The position numbers were made by a program, and so were the translations under genes. From positions 102,408-166,407 of the forward strand of contig JAFECG010000020.1 in NCBI GenBank assembly GCA_018242215.1: a stretch of 64,000 nt of DNA, given 5' to 3'. Under the pieces are notes generated by a model. It made no database searches. It saw nothing but the letters and a program-made list of their open reading frames with translations, and was not told the DNA's origin. Source of the DNA: Pseudomonadota bacterium (GTDB taxonomy: Bacteria; Pseudomonadota; Alphaproteobacteria; Rhizobiales; Hyphomicrobiaceae). Below are positions 51,816 to 61,343 of the stretch, in pieces (positions within the stretch are counted from its first letter, which is position 1; each line of letters starts with the position of its first letter).

Positions 51816-51829
51816 ATGATTTTGATCAA
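51816..51829. promoter_or_regulatory. FixK/FNR-like site upstream of the lipoyl-like/fabI/maoC operon
   Basis: ATGAT-TTTG-ATCAA on the plus strand, TTGATCAAAATCAT on the minus strand, 9 of 10 consensus positions. Its centre is about 86 bases before ATG 51737. Confidence 0.6.
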
Positions 51830-51898
51830 ACTTTCGCTGCGCCGCAGGGGGCGCAGCGATGAATTCTCACGACATGTTTTGTTGTAACCAGCGGTCCG

Positions 51899-52486
51899 TC
51901 AGGATCGGACGTCGATATTGCGTGCTTGGAGCGCCATCGCGATCAGCGCAAAACCGCCGAAGATCATATTGATGCCGACCAGAAGACCGATAGCCCAGGC
52001 CGCCGACGATGGTAACCCGAGGAAGATCAAGCCGCCGAGCACGAGATCGACGATACCGCTCAGAAGCATCATGACCCATGTGCCGGGAAGCTCGTTCTTA
52101 TGGTCGAGGGCGAACATGATCGATGCGACGCCTTCTAGGAAGAAGAAGGCGACGAGAACGATCGTCAGCGATATTGCGCCAGTCACGGGAGAGAAAAGCA
52201 GCATCAAACCCGCGGCGATGCCGATCACGGCGGAAAGCAACGACCACCAGAAGCCCGGCATCGGGCGCATCGAAAACGTCGTGAAGAGGCCGGCGATGCC
52301 GCTGAAGAGCAGGACCCAGCCGATGAAGAGCGCCACGGTGAGGGTAGCAATCTGCGGAACAATAATCGCAGCCGCGCCGAGAATAACCAGTATGATTCCT
52401 TCGATCAGGAATAGCTTCCAGTGCGTTTGAAGCGACGTCGCGAGTTGCAGTCTGAAGCTCTTCATTTCCGATTGATCAAAAGACAT
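51899..52486 (-). CDS. HdeD-family membrane protein
   Basis: 195 residues with six hydrophobic helices in three pairs (HWKLFLIEGIILVILGAAAI, IGWVLLFSGIAGLF, WWSLLSAVIGIAAGLMLLF, then ISLTIVLVAFFFLEGVASIM). This matches the HdeD/DUF308 family linked to acid or stress resistance in enteric bacteria. GGAG lies 10 bases before ATG 52486; the in-frame start at 52525 is less likely. The gene stands next to the low-oxygen cluster but has no FixK-like site of its own that I can see. Confidence 0.87.
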   Translation of the reverse strand: MSFDQSEMKSFRLQLATSLQTHWKLFLIEGIILVILGAAAIIVPQIATLTVALFIGWVLLFSGIAGLFTTFSMRPMPGFWWSLLSAVIGIAAGLMLLFSPVTGAISLTIVLVAFFFLEGVASIMFALDHKNELPGTWVMMLLSGIVDLVLGGLIFLGLPSSAAWAIGLLVGINMIFGGFALIAMALQARNIDVRS

Positions 52487-52726
52487 TTCATCAAACTCCA
52501 AGATTTGGGGGCGAAAACGCAGCAAGCACGTAAGCCGGGCTGAATATTACGATAATTCGCGGCTCCACGCTTCCTCGGCGTGCGGGTTCCGTGAATGGTT
52601 CGCGACCCGTTTCTTTAAAATGCTTCCATGTCGTTGATACGCCAGAACGAATGCAATGCAGCGAAAATAAAGGCCGGGACTCTTTTAAGCTAAGCGCGGC
52701 GCCGCGAAAGTTGTAGGAGCCCTCAA
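52487..52726. other. Intergenic stretch without a gene
   Basis: The HdeD promoter must lie in the left part, and the terminator of the molybdenum hydroxylase gene lies to the right (52727-52760). In between I see only short non-coding readings and moderate AT content. Confidence 0.45.
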
Positions 52727-52760
52727 CAAAAAAAGAAGCCCGGCAGTGCGCGACCGGGCC
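52727..52760 (-). terminator. Intrinsic terminator after the molybdenum hydroxylase genes
   Basis: On the minus strand GCCCGG (with one extra base pair on each side) and CCGGGC form a stem around a 10-base loop, followed by CTTCTTTTTTT. It starts about 30 bases after the stop of the gene at 52792. Confidence 0.75.
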
Positions 52761-52791
52761 TCCAAATGTTCGTCTTCTCGTCGTCGTTAGG

Positions 52792-55158
52792 TCAGGCGAG
52801 CTTATCGCCCATCGGCAGATTTCTCAGCCGTTTGCCGGTCGCCGCGAAAATTGCATTCGCGAGAGCCGGTGCGAACGGCGGCACACCTGGTTCACCGACA
52901 CCGCCCGCATGCGTCGTCTCGGGCGTCTCGATGATATGCACGTCGACCTTCTGCGGGAAATTGCTCATCCGTGTCACGTTGTAGTCGAAATAATTCGACT
53001 GCTCGACGGCGCCCTTTTTGAAGGTGATGCCGCTGTAAAGCGCATTCGACATGCCCATGACCGCTGCACCTTCCATCTGTGAGCGGATGCGCTCGGGATT
53101 GACGTGGAAGCCGCAATCGATGGCCGACGTCACGTGGGGCACACGAATGGTGCCGTCGTCGTCGATAGCGACATGCACGACACTTGCGACGTAACTCGCG
53201 AAGGCGCGATGTGCGGCGATGCCCATGCCCTGACGCGCCGGAAGCGTTTTTCCCCATCCGGCATTTTCCGCCGCGACGCGAATGACATTTTTCAATCGCG
53301 CGGTATTGATCGGGAATTCCTCGTAAGGCTCGCCATAGTTCCAGAAGTCGTCAGGAAATCCCGACGTCTTCGGATCGATGTTGCGGTCGGAACCGATCAG
53401 CTCAATGAGAAAATCCTTGGGATCGCGGCCGAGCTTGTGCGCGACCTCGCACACGGCAGACTGCACGGCGAAGGCGCGCTGAATGTTGGAGACCGAGCGA
53501 AACCATCCGATGCGGGTATGGGCCATCGCCTGACCGTTCTCACAACGGATATTCGCGATGTCGAACGGGACGTCGACGAAGCCCATGCCGTATTCGATCG
53601 GGAACTGGTAGCCATCGTCCTTCTTGAACGTCGAGACGATCGACGGCGACACCGTGCGATGGCGCCAGCCGGTGACCTTGTTCTGATCATCGACGGCGAC
53701 CTCGATACGTTCGACCGACGTCGTGTGATAGAACGAGTGCTGGATGTCGTCCTCGCGCGTCCACTGCAGCAATACCGGCGTGCCGCCAAGCTTTTGCGAT
53801 AGAAGTGCCGCTTCGAGCATGAAGTCCCACTTCGACTTGCGGCCGAAGCCGCCGCCGAGCAACGTGACATGCACCGTCACGTTCTCAACCGGGATCTTCA
53901 GCGCTTCCGCGATATCCTTGCGTGCGCCGTACGGGCTTTGCACGGACGCCCAGATCTCGGCTTTGCCATCGACGACATGCGCAACCGCTACCAGCGGCTC
54001 CATTGGCGCCTGCACCATGTGCTGGCCGTGGTATTCCGCGGTGACGACATCCTTCGCCTTTGTAAAAGCCGCGTCGGGGTCACCCTGATTGCGCAGGATC
54101 TTGCCCGGCTTCGCCGCAGTCGCCGACATTTCTGCCGTGAACGCATCAGTGTCGTAGCTGGCGTTCGGGCTTGCATCCCAGTCGATCGTCAGCGCGTCGC
54201 GGCCCTGAATCGCCGCGTATGTGGTGTCGGCGACGATGGCGATGCCGCCAAGCTGGCCGAACTTTCGCGGAACGGTGAACACGCCTTCGATCTCATGGAC
54301 GGAATGAACACCAGGGATCTTGAGCGTTGCCGCAGCATCGTAGGATTTTACTTTGCTGCCCAGGACGGACGGCCGGGCCACGACCGCATATTTCATTCCC
54401 GGCAGGCGCACGTCGGCGCCATATCCGGCCTTTCCGACCGTGATGTCGTGAAGATCGACGATGCGGACTTCACCCTTGCCCATCAGAGTAAATTCGTCGG
54501 GCGACTTATAGAGTAAGGTTTCAACCGCGGGCACTGGAAGTGCCATCGCCGCTTCCGCGAGTTCTCCGAACGCCAGGCGCTTGCCCGTTTCCTTCTTGTC
54601 CTTGTCGAGAAGCATCACCGTATGATCTCGAGCGCGGCAGAGAGAGACGTCGACCCCCCATTTTGCCGCCGCCGCTGTTTCCAGCATCTGGCGCATTGCC
54701 GCTCCGCATTGGCGCATCGGCTGGATGAAGTGGCGCATGCTGCGCGAGCCGTCGGTATCCTGATTGCCGTACTTCGGCTCATCGCCCGGCGCCTGCACAA
54801 GATGCACGCGCGACCAGTCGGCACACATTTCGTCCGCAACGACCATCGGAAGGCTGGTTCGAATGCCGGTCCCCATCTCACTTCTGTGGGTGACGATCGT
54901 CACGTCGCCGCCCGGCGAAATCGCAATGAAGACGTGCGGATCCGAGATGACGCCGTTCGGCATCTTGAGGCCGCCCGTCGGATAGGGCTTCAAAGCCTCG
55001 CGTGCGTTCGCGGGCGTGAGACGGACCGCGAGCACGAGGCCGGTAGCGCCGAGAAGTCCACCGAGCACGCCGCGACGGCTGACGTTGGTGATGTCGGCGT
55101 TCGCCGTCGGTGTCGGAGCCGCCTCCGCTTCGGTTTCCAAATACTGCAGCATGGTCAT
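52792..55158 (-). CDS. Molybdopterin-binding subunit of an isoquinoline-1-oxidoreductase-like hydroxylase
   Basis: 788 residues of the xanthine dehydrogenase family large subunit. A Tat-type signal is present near residues 28-50 ([21 protein letters not shown]), so the enzyme is probably exported. Motifs include [29 protein letters not shown] and the active-site Glu region [19 protein letters not shown]. The 4-base overlap with the [2Fe-2S] subunit gene shows a two-subunit enzyme; cytochrome-type electron acceptors are not adjacent. The substrate is probably an N-heterocycle or aldehyde, but cannot be set by sequence. Confidence 0.9.
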   Translation of the reverse strand: MTMLQYLETEAEAAPTPTANADITNVSRRGVLGGLLGATGLVLAVRLTPANAREALKPYPTGGLKMPNGVISDPHVFIAISPGGDVTIVTHRSEMGTGIRTSLPMVVADEMCADWSRVHLVQAPGDEPKYGNQDTDGSRSMRHFIQPMRQCGAAMRQMLETAAAAKWGVDVSLCRARDHTVMLLDKDKKETGKRLAFGELAEAAMALPVPAVETLLYKSPDEFTLMGKGEVRIVDLHDITVGKAGYGADVRLPGMKYAVVARPSVLGSKVKSYDAAATLKIPGVHSVHEIEGVFTVPRKFGQLGGIAIVADTTYAAIQGRDALTIDWDASPNASYDTDAFTAEMSATAAKPGKILRNQGDPDAAFTKAKDVVTAEYHGQHMVQAPMEPLVAVAHVVDGKAEIWASVQSPYGARKDIAEALKIPVENVTVHVTLLGGGFGRKSKWDFMLEAALLSQKLGGTPVLLQWTREDDIQHSFYHTTSVERIEVAVDDQNKVTGWRHRTVSPSIVSTFKKDDGYQFPIEYGMGFVDVPFDIANIRCENGQAMAHTRIGWFRSVSNIQRAFAVQSAVCEVAHKLGRDPKDFLIELIGSDRNIDPKTSGFPDDFWNYGEPYEEFPINTARLKNVIRVAAENAGWGKTLPARQGMGIAAHRAFASYVASVVHVAIDDDGTIRVPHVTSAIDCGFHVNPERIRSQMEGAAVMGMSNALYSGITFKKGAVEQSNYFDYNVTRMSNFPQKVDVHIIETPETTHAGGVGEPGVPPFAPALANAIFAATGKRLRNLPMGDKLA

Positions 55159-55613
55159 ACGCCTCCCCCAGCAAGACGAACGGCTTCATGGATGCGCTGG
55201 TAGCAACCGCATCGGCAGATGTTGCCGGACATCGCTTCGACGATCTCGGCATCGGACGGCGCGCGGTTCTTAGCGAGCAGCGACGCAGCTTGCATGATCT
55301 GCCCGGCTTGGCAGAAGCCGCACTGCGGAACGCTGACCTTGCGCCAGGCTTTCTGGACGGGGTGCTCGCCATCCGCGCTTAAGCCCTCGATCGTGGTCAC
55401 CGATTTTCCAGCAGCGTCGGCGAGGGTCGTCTGGCAGGAGCGCACTGCAATCCCATCGAGATGAACGGTGCATGCGCCACACACGCCCGCGCCGCAGCCG
55501 AACTTCGTGCCGGTGAGATTGAGCATGTCACGCACGTACCAAAGAAGCGGCATGTTGGGGTCGCCGCTGAACTCGCGAACTTCGCCATTGACGGTTAGTG
55601 ACGGCATCTTCAC
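55155..55613 (-). CDS. [2Fe-2S] subunit of the isoquinoline-oxidoreductase-like hydroxylase
   Basis: 152 residues. The plant-ferredoxin-type cluster uses [15 protein letters not shown] plus the downstream CQTT; the second, helical cluster uses [10 protein letters not shown] and NICRCGCY. This is the standard small subunit of two-component molybdenum hydroxylases that passes electrons out of the active site. The gene overlaps its partner by 4 bases. Confidence 0.92.
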   Translation of the reverse strand: MKMPSLTVNGEVREFSGDPNMPLLWYVRDMLNLTGTKFGCGAGVCGACTVHLDGIAVRSCQTTLADAAGKSVTTIEGLSADGEHPVQKAWRKVSVPQCGFCQAGQIMQAASLLAKNRAPSDAEIVEAMSGNICRCGCYQRIHEAVRLAGGGV

Positions 55614-55690
55614 TTACTCCTTCTCAAGTCTCCGTTCGGCTTTCGCCGATGATCTGTTGGGCGCCCCCGTCGGCGCCGCGTGCCGCTTCT

Positions 55691-57331
55691 TCACGGCACC
55701 ATGAGTTTGAACGGCCAAACATACGCCTGAGCCATGACAAGCAGGCCGACGAGCGCTGCCAGCGCCAGCGAATGGAAGAATACGAACCTCAGGATCGCAC
55801 CTTCGTGGCCGTACCATTTCGTTGCGGTCGACGCGACGACGATCGACTGCGCATCGATCATCTTGCCCATGACGCCGCCAGCGCTATTTGCGGCGGCCAT
55901 CAAAATCGGATTCAACCCAAGCTGCTCAGCCGTGATTTTCTGCAAACCGCCGAAAAGCACATTCGATGATGTATCGGAGCCCGTCAAAGCGACGCCAAGC
56001 CAACCAATCATCGTGCCGAAAAACGGGTCAGCCCAACCAGTCTGCGCCAACGCAAGACCGAGGGTCGCGTCGCTACCGGAATATCGCGTGACGAAACCAA
56101 TCGCCATCATGCACGAGATCGTCAGCAACGAATAGCGGACCACGTAGATCGTTTTCACATAGCTGCGCCCCAGTTCGAGCACGCTGTAACCCATGAAGAG
56201 GCCCGAAATTATCGCCGCTATCAAAATCCCCGTGCCTGTCGCCGACAGAATATTGATGTTGAAGACCGCTGCCTCGACGTGCGGAGATGCGACAACGGGC
56301 GGCATCTTCTGGACCAGTTCGTGAAGCCCTGAAACTTGCAGCTTTTCGATCCAAAGCCCGTCGAGTGCCGCCCGGACTTGTGGTGTTCCCCACAGGAAGA
56401 CGCAGACGGCCAGAATGATCCAGGGCGTCCATGCGCGTCGCAGAACGTGGAACGAATGATGAGCCATCTCACTCAGCGGTGCTTCCCCCCCTTCTCCGTT
56501 AGGGATGTCGGTCATCGGCACGGCGGGCCTCCACACCTTAAGGAAAAGCGCCAGAGCCGCCATCGAGATGAGCGCGGACACGACGTTGACAAGCCAGGGA
56601 CCGTGATAATTCGAGACGAGGTACTGCGGGATCGCGAAGCTGACACCTGCGACGAGAATCGGAGGCCAGATCTCTATCGTTTTGCGAAACCCGGCGAATG
56701 CCCAGATCAGCCAGAACGGCACGATAATGGCGAAGAGCACGAGCTGGCGACCGACCATCGCGCTCAACTGATAGAGATCGAGGCCGGTGACGGCGGACAG
56801 CGCGACGAGCGGCGTGCCGAGGGCGCCAAAAGCGACGGGCGCGGTATTGGCGATGAGAGACAGTCCGGACGCCGCAAGGGGTGGAAATCCCAGGCCGATC
56901 AAAATTGCCGCCGTCACCGCGACCGGTGTTCCAAATCCGGCTGCGCCCTCGAAAAAGGCGCCGAACGAAAAGGCGACGAAGAGAAGCTGCAGACGACGGT
57001 CGTTGCTGATGCCGCTGATAGAGCGTTGCAGGACCTCGAACTCGCCCTTCTCGCTTGCGAGGCGATAAAGAAAAATGACGTTGAGAATGATCCAGCCGAT
57101 CGGCAGAAACCCGAATGCCGCGCCATAAGCTGCCGCCATGCCGGCCATTGGAGCGGGCATGCCGTACGCAAGAGTGGCGACCAGCAGAGCGGCAGTCAGG
57201 CCGAGCAGCGCAGCCCAGTGCGCCCGCACTTCAAAAACACCAATACTGACGAGAAGGACGACGACCGGAATCAGGGCAACGGTGGCGGATAACGCCATGC
57301 TGCCAAACGGGTCATAGACTTGCGACCACAT
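55691..57331 (-). CDS. lldP: L-lactate permease (LldP family)
   Basis: About 546 residues, 12-14 helices. FGAFFEGAAGFGTPVAVTAAIL, NTAPVAFGALGTPL and GSDTSSNVLFGGLQ with SANSAGGVMGKMI-type segments are signatures of the lactate permease family, which symports lactate or glycolate with protons. ATG 57331 is chosen because GGGGGGA lies at a better distance than for ATG 57340. It is divergent from a GntR-family regulator, as in lld or glc loci, but no lactate dehydrogenase gene is nearby. Confidence 0.9.
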   Translation of the reverse strand: MWSQVYDPFGSMALSATVALIPVVVLLVSIGVFEVRAHWAALLGLTAALLVATLAYGMPAPMAGMAAAYGAAFGFLPIGWIILNVIFLYRLASEKGEFEVLQRSISGISNDRRLQLLFVAFSFGAFFEGAAGFGTPVAVTAAILIGLGFPPLAASGLSLIANTAPVAFGALGTPLVALSAVTGLDLYQLSAMVGRQLVLFAIIVPFWLIWAFAGFRKTIEIWPPILVAGVSFAIPQYLVSNYHGPWLVNVVSALISMAALALFLKVWRPAVPMTDIPNGEGGEAPLSEMAHHSFHVLRRAWTPWIILAVCVFLWGTPQVRAALDGLWIEKLQVSGLHELVQKMPPVVASPHVEAAVFNINILSATGTGILIAAIISGLFMGYSVLELGRSYVKTIYVVRYSLLTISCMMAIGFVTRYSGSDATLGLALAQTGWADPFFGTMIGWLGVALTGSDTSSNVLFGGLQKITAEQLGLNPILMAAANSAGGVMGKMIDAQSIVVASTATKWYGHEGAILRFVFFHSLALAALVGLLVMAQAYVWPFKLMVP

Positions 57332-57380
57332 GCGACCCATTCCCCCCGGTCATCACGGCTGCTAGACTGCGGCGGCCTTT

Positions 57381-57421
57381 GGTCAATTTTTTATACCACG
57401 GCTTGCCCATGGTCAAATTCG
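57381..57421. promoter_or_regulatory. Tandem GGTCAA repeats between lldP and the GntR gene
   Basis: GGTCAATTTT at 57381 and GGTCAAATTC at 57411 are direct repeats 30 bp (about three helical turns) apart, with TATACCA and CATGGTCA nearby giving TGGT/ACCA inverted pairs of the kind FadR-type GntR regulators bind. This is the expected operator region. Confidence 0.4.
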
Positions 57422-57512
57422 GTGGCCTTTATAGTTGGACGGAAATATCCATTGGCGACAGAGTTGGCGTCATCACATAGAATCCAAGACGGACAATATT
57501 GGGGGTGGGCGC

Positions 57513-58274
57513 ATGCTTGCCGTACGTACTCCGAAAATCGCCGATGCCATCGCTGCTCATATCGAGAAGCTCATTCTTGAGGGCGCACTGCATCCGGGTG
57601 AGAAGCTCGCAGCCGAGCGTGAACTCGCTCAGAAGCTCGACGTCTCGCGCCCATCGCTCCGAGAAGGAATTGACAAGCTCGTCCGGCGCGGGCTCCTGAA
57701 ATCTTCCAAGAGCGGGACTTACGTCGCGCAATTTCTTTCGCCGATCATGGCGCCGCTCGCAAATCTCTATCGTGACAACGAACGCGCATTTGCGGATTAT
57801 TTTGAATTCCGACTATGCGTCGAGGCACGTGCCGCGCACGACGCGGCGCTGCGCGCGACGGACGTGGAAAGGGCGGCCATACGATCCTGCCTCAATCAGA
57901 TGCGCAAGGCCCACAAGCTCGAAGATCCGGCCCAAGAAGGCGAAGCGGATGTCAATTTGCATATGCTCGTCTACGAAGCCGGACACAACTTCGTCGTTCT
58001 GCACGTGATGCGCGCAATGAGCGAGCTTCTACGCAACAACATCTTCTTCAACCGCAAGAATCTCTATCTGAAGTCCGGCGTCCGGGAAAAGCTTTTGCGG
58101 CAGCACATCGCGATTGGCGAAGCTGTCATCGCCGGAGATGCCGAGGGAGCCGAAAAAGCCGCTGGCGATCACATCCGCTTCGTTTTCGATACCGTTGCGG
58201 AGATCCAGAGCGCCAACACGCGCCTCAAGACGTCGTTGCGCCGCGCAAAAAGGGCTGATTTCCTGGCAAGTTGA
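57513..58274 (+). CDS. FadR-subfamily GntR transcriptional regulator (LldR-like)
   Basis: 253 residues. The winged helix lies at about 8-75 (IADAIAAHIEKLILEGALHP, SRPSLREGIDKLVRRGLLKS). The C-terminal FCD domain is helical, with metal-site residues in RAAHDAALRATD, NLHMLVYEAGHN and QHIAIGEAVIAGDAEGAEKAA. GGGGGTGGG gives a clear ribosome binding site for ATG 57513. It likely represses the divergent lactate permease gene in the absence of lactate or a related acid. The ligand is inferred from the context. Confidence 0.88.
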   Translation: MLAVRTPKIADAIAAHIEKLILEGALHPGEKLAAERELAQKLDVSRPSLREGIDKLVRRGLLKSSKSGTYVAQFLSPIMAPLANLYRDNERAFADYFEFRLCVEARAAHDAALRATDVERAAIRSCLNQMRKAHKLEDPAQEGEADVNLHMLVYEAGHNFVVLHVMRAMSELLRNNIFFNRKNLYLKSGVREKLLRQHIAIGEAVIAGDAEGAEKAAGDHIRFVFDTVAEIQSANTRLKTSLRRAKRADFLAS

Positions 58275-58511
58275 TATCCAACTTTACTGGCCTCTGGGGC
58301 TTCTCGTCAACCCGAGCAAGGCCGACAGCGCCACGATTTGGCCGCAACCTATTCACGCCTGCTTCATAGGGATGCCCTTATCCCCGTCTCCATCCGAGTT
58401 AGTTTGCCTGCGTAGCAATCCGGGCGACCTCGGATTTGAAAGCAAAAAACAATCTTGCCGGAATCGATCCGGTGTTCGATGGGGTCTGTGACGCAGAATG
58501 AGGGACGATCA

Positions 58512-60191
58512 ATGAAATCCAGCCGACATGCCGCTTTCGCAGCCACTGCGCTCCTGGCAGCCGTTGCGACGGCACCTGTGATGGTCAAAGCCGATAATCA
58601 GCAGCAACCCGGGAACCAGGACGGCGACAACCGCAAGAACTGGAAGGCGAACGGCAAAAAAGAGCATGGTGGAGAACGCCCACAAAGGCAGAACCAGAAC
58701 CCGCAGCATGGCCAACCAGGGCAGCAGCAGGGCGATAGGGGCGAGAAGCGCAAAAGGCCGGAATTCGGCCAGCAGCCCCCTCCGAACACAATGCAAAGGA
58801 AACAGTTCGGGAACGGCGGCAGTGGAAATCCGAACGCGTTCGTCAAGCCGAACACCCTTCCTCCAACGAAGCCGCCGGTCGTGAACAATGCGGTCGTACC
58901 GAAGGTCGCGCCGCCGCCGAATGCCGGGCAGCAGAAGTTCGATCGCACCTTCGATGCGCACAAAGATAAAAATAAACATCAGAACCAGTTCGGCCAGGAG
59001 CACAAGCAAGGTGGTCCGAATGCGCCCGCTGCCGTCATTCCGCAACCGCTGAACAGGCCGGCCGCGACGAACTACGCGCCATTGCAGAAGCCATTACCGC
59101 CGGGCGAAGCGAAGAGGCGCTTCGAGGCGCTCCGTGGGCAACGCAAGCAGGTGAACATAGACGGCGGCAAGGGCGTCGTCATCGAGGAGCCCGGCAAGCG
59201 GCGCATCATCAAAGAGAACAATCGCGTCATGATTACTCATGACGACACCGAGCGGCTGAGACGGGTTGCCCCGAATGCGCGTTTCACGAAGGGCAAAGGC
59301 GGGACCAACATTGCGGTCATCGACCGGCCCGGCGGATACAAGATCTATTCCGAAACCGATGCCAACGGCCAACTCATCCGGCGCTATCGCCGGGGACCCG
59401 ATGGTCGTGACGTCATCATCATCGACAATCGTCGCCGCCGGCATGACAATTTCGGTAGAAACCTTGCGGCCGGAATTGGCATCGGTGTCGGCGTGGTGGC
59501 CGGCGCGGCGATCCTGAATTCCGTTCTCGACGTGCCACCGCCGCGCATCAGCATTCCGCGTGACCGATATATCGTCGACTACGACCGCGCGAGCGACGAA
59601 GACGTGTATGAGGCATTGAGCGCCCCGCCGGTCGAGGATTTCCGCGACCGCTACACGCTTGATGAAATCCGCGCCACCGCCGCGCTGCGCGATCGGATGC
59701 GCCGCGTCGACCTCGACGATATCACGTTCGACTTCGGCTCGTGGGAGGTCAATCCGAGCGAATACGGAAAGCTCGATCGCATCGCGAGGGCCATGCTCCG
59801 TATCATCCGGCGCAACCCGAACGAGGTGTTCATGATCGAAGGGTATACGGATGCCGTCGGATCACCAGAAGATAATCTTTCGCTTTCGGACCGTCGCGCG
59901 GAGTCGGTGGCGGAAGTGCTGACGGAGCAATTCCAGATTCCGTTCGAGAATCTGACCACGCAGGGCTACGGCGAAGAATACCTGAAAGTTCCGACGCAAG
60001 CGCCCGAGAGGCTCAACCGGCGCGTTGCGGTGAGACGCATCACGCCGCTGCTCGCCCGTGACAACGGACCGCCACCGCCGCAGGGCGCAAGCCAACAGCG
60101 TTCCTATGACGACGGCCCAGGCGGCCCGGATGACGGAGGCCCAGAGGACGGTGGGCCGGACAGTGGTGGACCCGACGGCGGCCAGGACTAG
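58512..60191 (+). CDS. OmpA-family protein with a long Gln/Asn/Pro-rich linker
   Basis: 559 residues. A signal peptide (AAFAATALLAAVATAPVMV, cut after KA) is followed by about 200 residues of Gln/Asn/Pro/Gly/Lys-rich disordered sequence, a middle region with GKGVVIEEPGKRRIIKENNR and a Gly-rich hydrophobic segment, then an OmpA peptidoglycan-binding domain (about 425-530; IEGYTDAVGSPEDNLSLSDRRAESV, LTTQGYGEEYLKVP). The C-terminal tail is Asp/Gly/Pro-rich. It probably anchors to peptidoglycan. AGGGA precedes ATG 58512. The strong hairpin at 60204-60244 follows. Confidence 0.88.
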   Translation: MKSSRHAAFAATALLAAVATAPVMVKADNQQQPGNQDGDNRKNWKANGKKEHGGERPQRQNQNPQHGQPGQQQGDRGEKRKRPEFGQQPPPNTMQRKQFGNGGSGNPNAFVKPNTLPPTKPPVVNNAVVPKVAPPPNAGQQKFDRTFDAHKDKNKHQNQFGQEHKQGGPNAPAAVIPQPLNRPAATNYAPLQKPLPPGEAKRRFEALRGQRKQVNIDGGKGVVIEEPGKRRIIKENNRVMITHDDTERLRRVAPNARFTKGKGGTNIAVIDRPGGYKIYSETDANGQLIRRYRRGPDGRDVIIIDNRRRRHDNFGRNLAAGIGIGVGVVAGAAILNSVLDVPPPRISIPRDRYIVDYDRASDEDVYEALSAPPVEDFRDRYTLDEIRATAALRDRMRRVDLDDITFDFGSWEVNPSEYGKLDRIARAMLRIIRRNPNEVFMIEGYTDAVGSPEDNLSLSDRRAESVAEVLTEQFQIPFENLTTQGYGEEYLKVPTQAPERLNRRVAVRRITPLLARDNGPPPPQGASQQRSYDDGPGGPDDGGPEDGGPDSGGPDGGQD

Positions 60192-60203
60192 GACGACGGC
60201 CGT

Positions 60204-60244
60204 CCAGGTGTCATCCGCGGCCTGAGGCCGAGGATGACACCTGG
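60204..60244. terminator. Perfect 13-bp inverted repeat after the OmpA-family gene
   Basis: CCAGGTGTCATCC (60204-60216) pairs with GGATGACACCTGG (60232-60244), and the inner bases also pair (GGCC-TGA-GGCC). It lies between the OmpA-family gene and the convergent thermonuclease-like gene. The lack of a T-run leaves the mode of termination open. Confidence 0.6.
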
Positions 60245-60320
60245 GCGTGACAGCCGGCGACAGGAGGACAACACGGAACGGGAAACCGCGAGATCCGGTG
60301 TCGGCCGCCGCTAACGCCGT

Positions 60321-61046
60321 CTAATTCTGAGAGGCGGGACGCCACCCCGCTTCGATGGCTTCTTCTTCTGAACAGAACCAGCGTTTGCCTTTGCTCGCGT
60401 TCATTTTCACGCTGTCGTACCAGGGGTCCCAGGGCATGTGGTAGATGCGACCGCGGGATGAGACATTCCCCTTGATTGCACATCCCTTCGGCGCGACTCC
60501 TTCAGCAACCTGCCACTCGTTTCTGCGAAAATCCCACGGCGCCTCAGCGGGGCCCTGCCAGACGCCGATCTTTTCCTTCCGCGCTTCGGCTTCGACCCCA
60601 ACGTAGGCGACGGAGTATCTGACGAAAGCCCAGGCAAGACCCGCTCGCACCATCGCCTCGTCGATGTCGATGCCGTCGGCGAAGCAGGTCGCGAGAGCTC
60701 TACGATAGCGGTCGGTGCCGCTGCGATCGCAGGCAAGGTCTTTGTTCTCGGCGAGCTTTCGCAGCATCGCCGCTGCCGCGACACCGCAATTCCACGTCTC
60801 GCCGCGAGCTGTCTGACATGTCTGGGCGATCTCCGGCGCATCGATGCCTTCCAGGCGCACGCGCGTTCGGCCGACATCAAGCGTATCGCCGTCGACAACG
60901 CGGCCGACGCCGGTGATCGTGACGGGCTCGCCATCGTCGCGCCCCGACAGAGCGTTGGCGGCCAGCGGGAGAAGGCCATAGACAAAAAGCGCACCAACCG
61001 TCAGGTGGATGCGCGCGGGTCGGTGAGAGAAAGACGTCTTGGACAT
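60321..61046 (-). CDS. Secreted thermonuclease-like protein
   Basis: 241 residues. After a signal peptide (IHLTVGALFVYGLLPLAANA) comes a staphylococcal-nuclease (SNase) domain (about 45-145): GRVVDGDTLDVGRTRVRLEGIDAPE, then DRYRRALATCF, and ADGIDIDEAMVRAGLAWAF. The conserved Asp/Arg residues of the active site are present, so nuclease activity is possible. The C-terminus (GRIYHMPWDPWYDSVKMNAS, KRWFCSEEEAIEAGWRPA) is an Ada-like metal-binding motif frequent in this subfamily. ATG 61046 is preferred, since it puts the hydrophobic stretch near the start. Convergent with the OmpA-family gene. Confidence 0.88.
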   Translation of the reverse strand: MSKTSFSHRPARIHLTVGALFVYGLLPLAANALSGRDDGEPVTITGVGRVVDGDTLDVGRTRVRLEGIDAPEIAQTCQTARGETWNCGVAAAAMLRKLAENKDLACDRSGTDRYRRALATCFADGIDIDEAMVRAGLAWAFVRYSVAYVGVEAEARKEKIGVWQGPAEAPWDFRRNEWQVAEGVAPKGCAIKGNVSSRGRIYHMPWDPWYDSVKMNASKGKRWFCSEEEAIEAGWRPASQN

Positions 61047-61343
61047 AACCGAATCGTCGTGCTTCGCGGTGTCGCAACCTTGGCGGAGTCGTGGTATTTT
61101 CGCGCAACCGGCGGGCGCGACTACAACCCGCGCCTCGACATCCAACGACGGGACAAGCGGACCTTGGCCGTTCTCTTTCCCAAATCGGGGAACGGGTGCA
61201 GAATTCGGTGAAAGCTTTCGTTTGAAATCGCTAGATGGGCCATCGGCCGCACAGCTTTTCAGCGGCCCGCCCGTGACATAATTCGCCTCGATATTGCACA
61301 TGCTTTTGGTGCGGCTTCGCCTGCCGCCGTTACGAGGGACCGA

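Noticed and set aside
56336-57292. 318-residue plus-strand ORF opposite lldP
   Set aside because: It is rich in Arg, Asp, Gln and His, as expected from reading the reverse of membrane-helix codons; no ribosome binding site.
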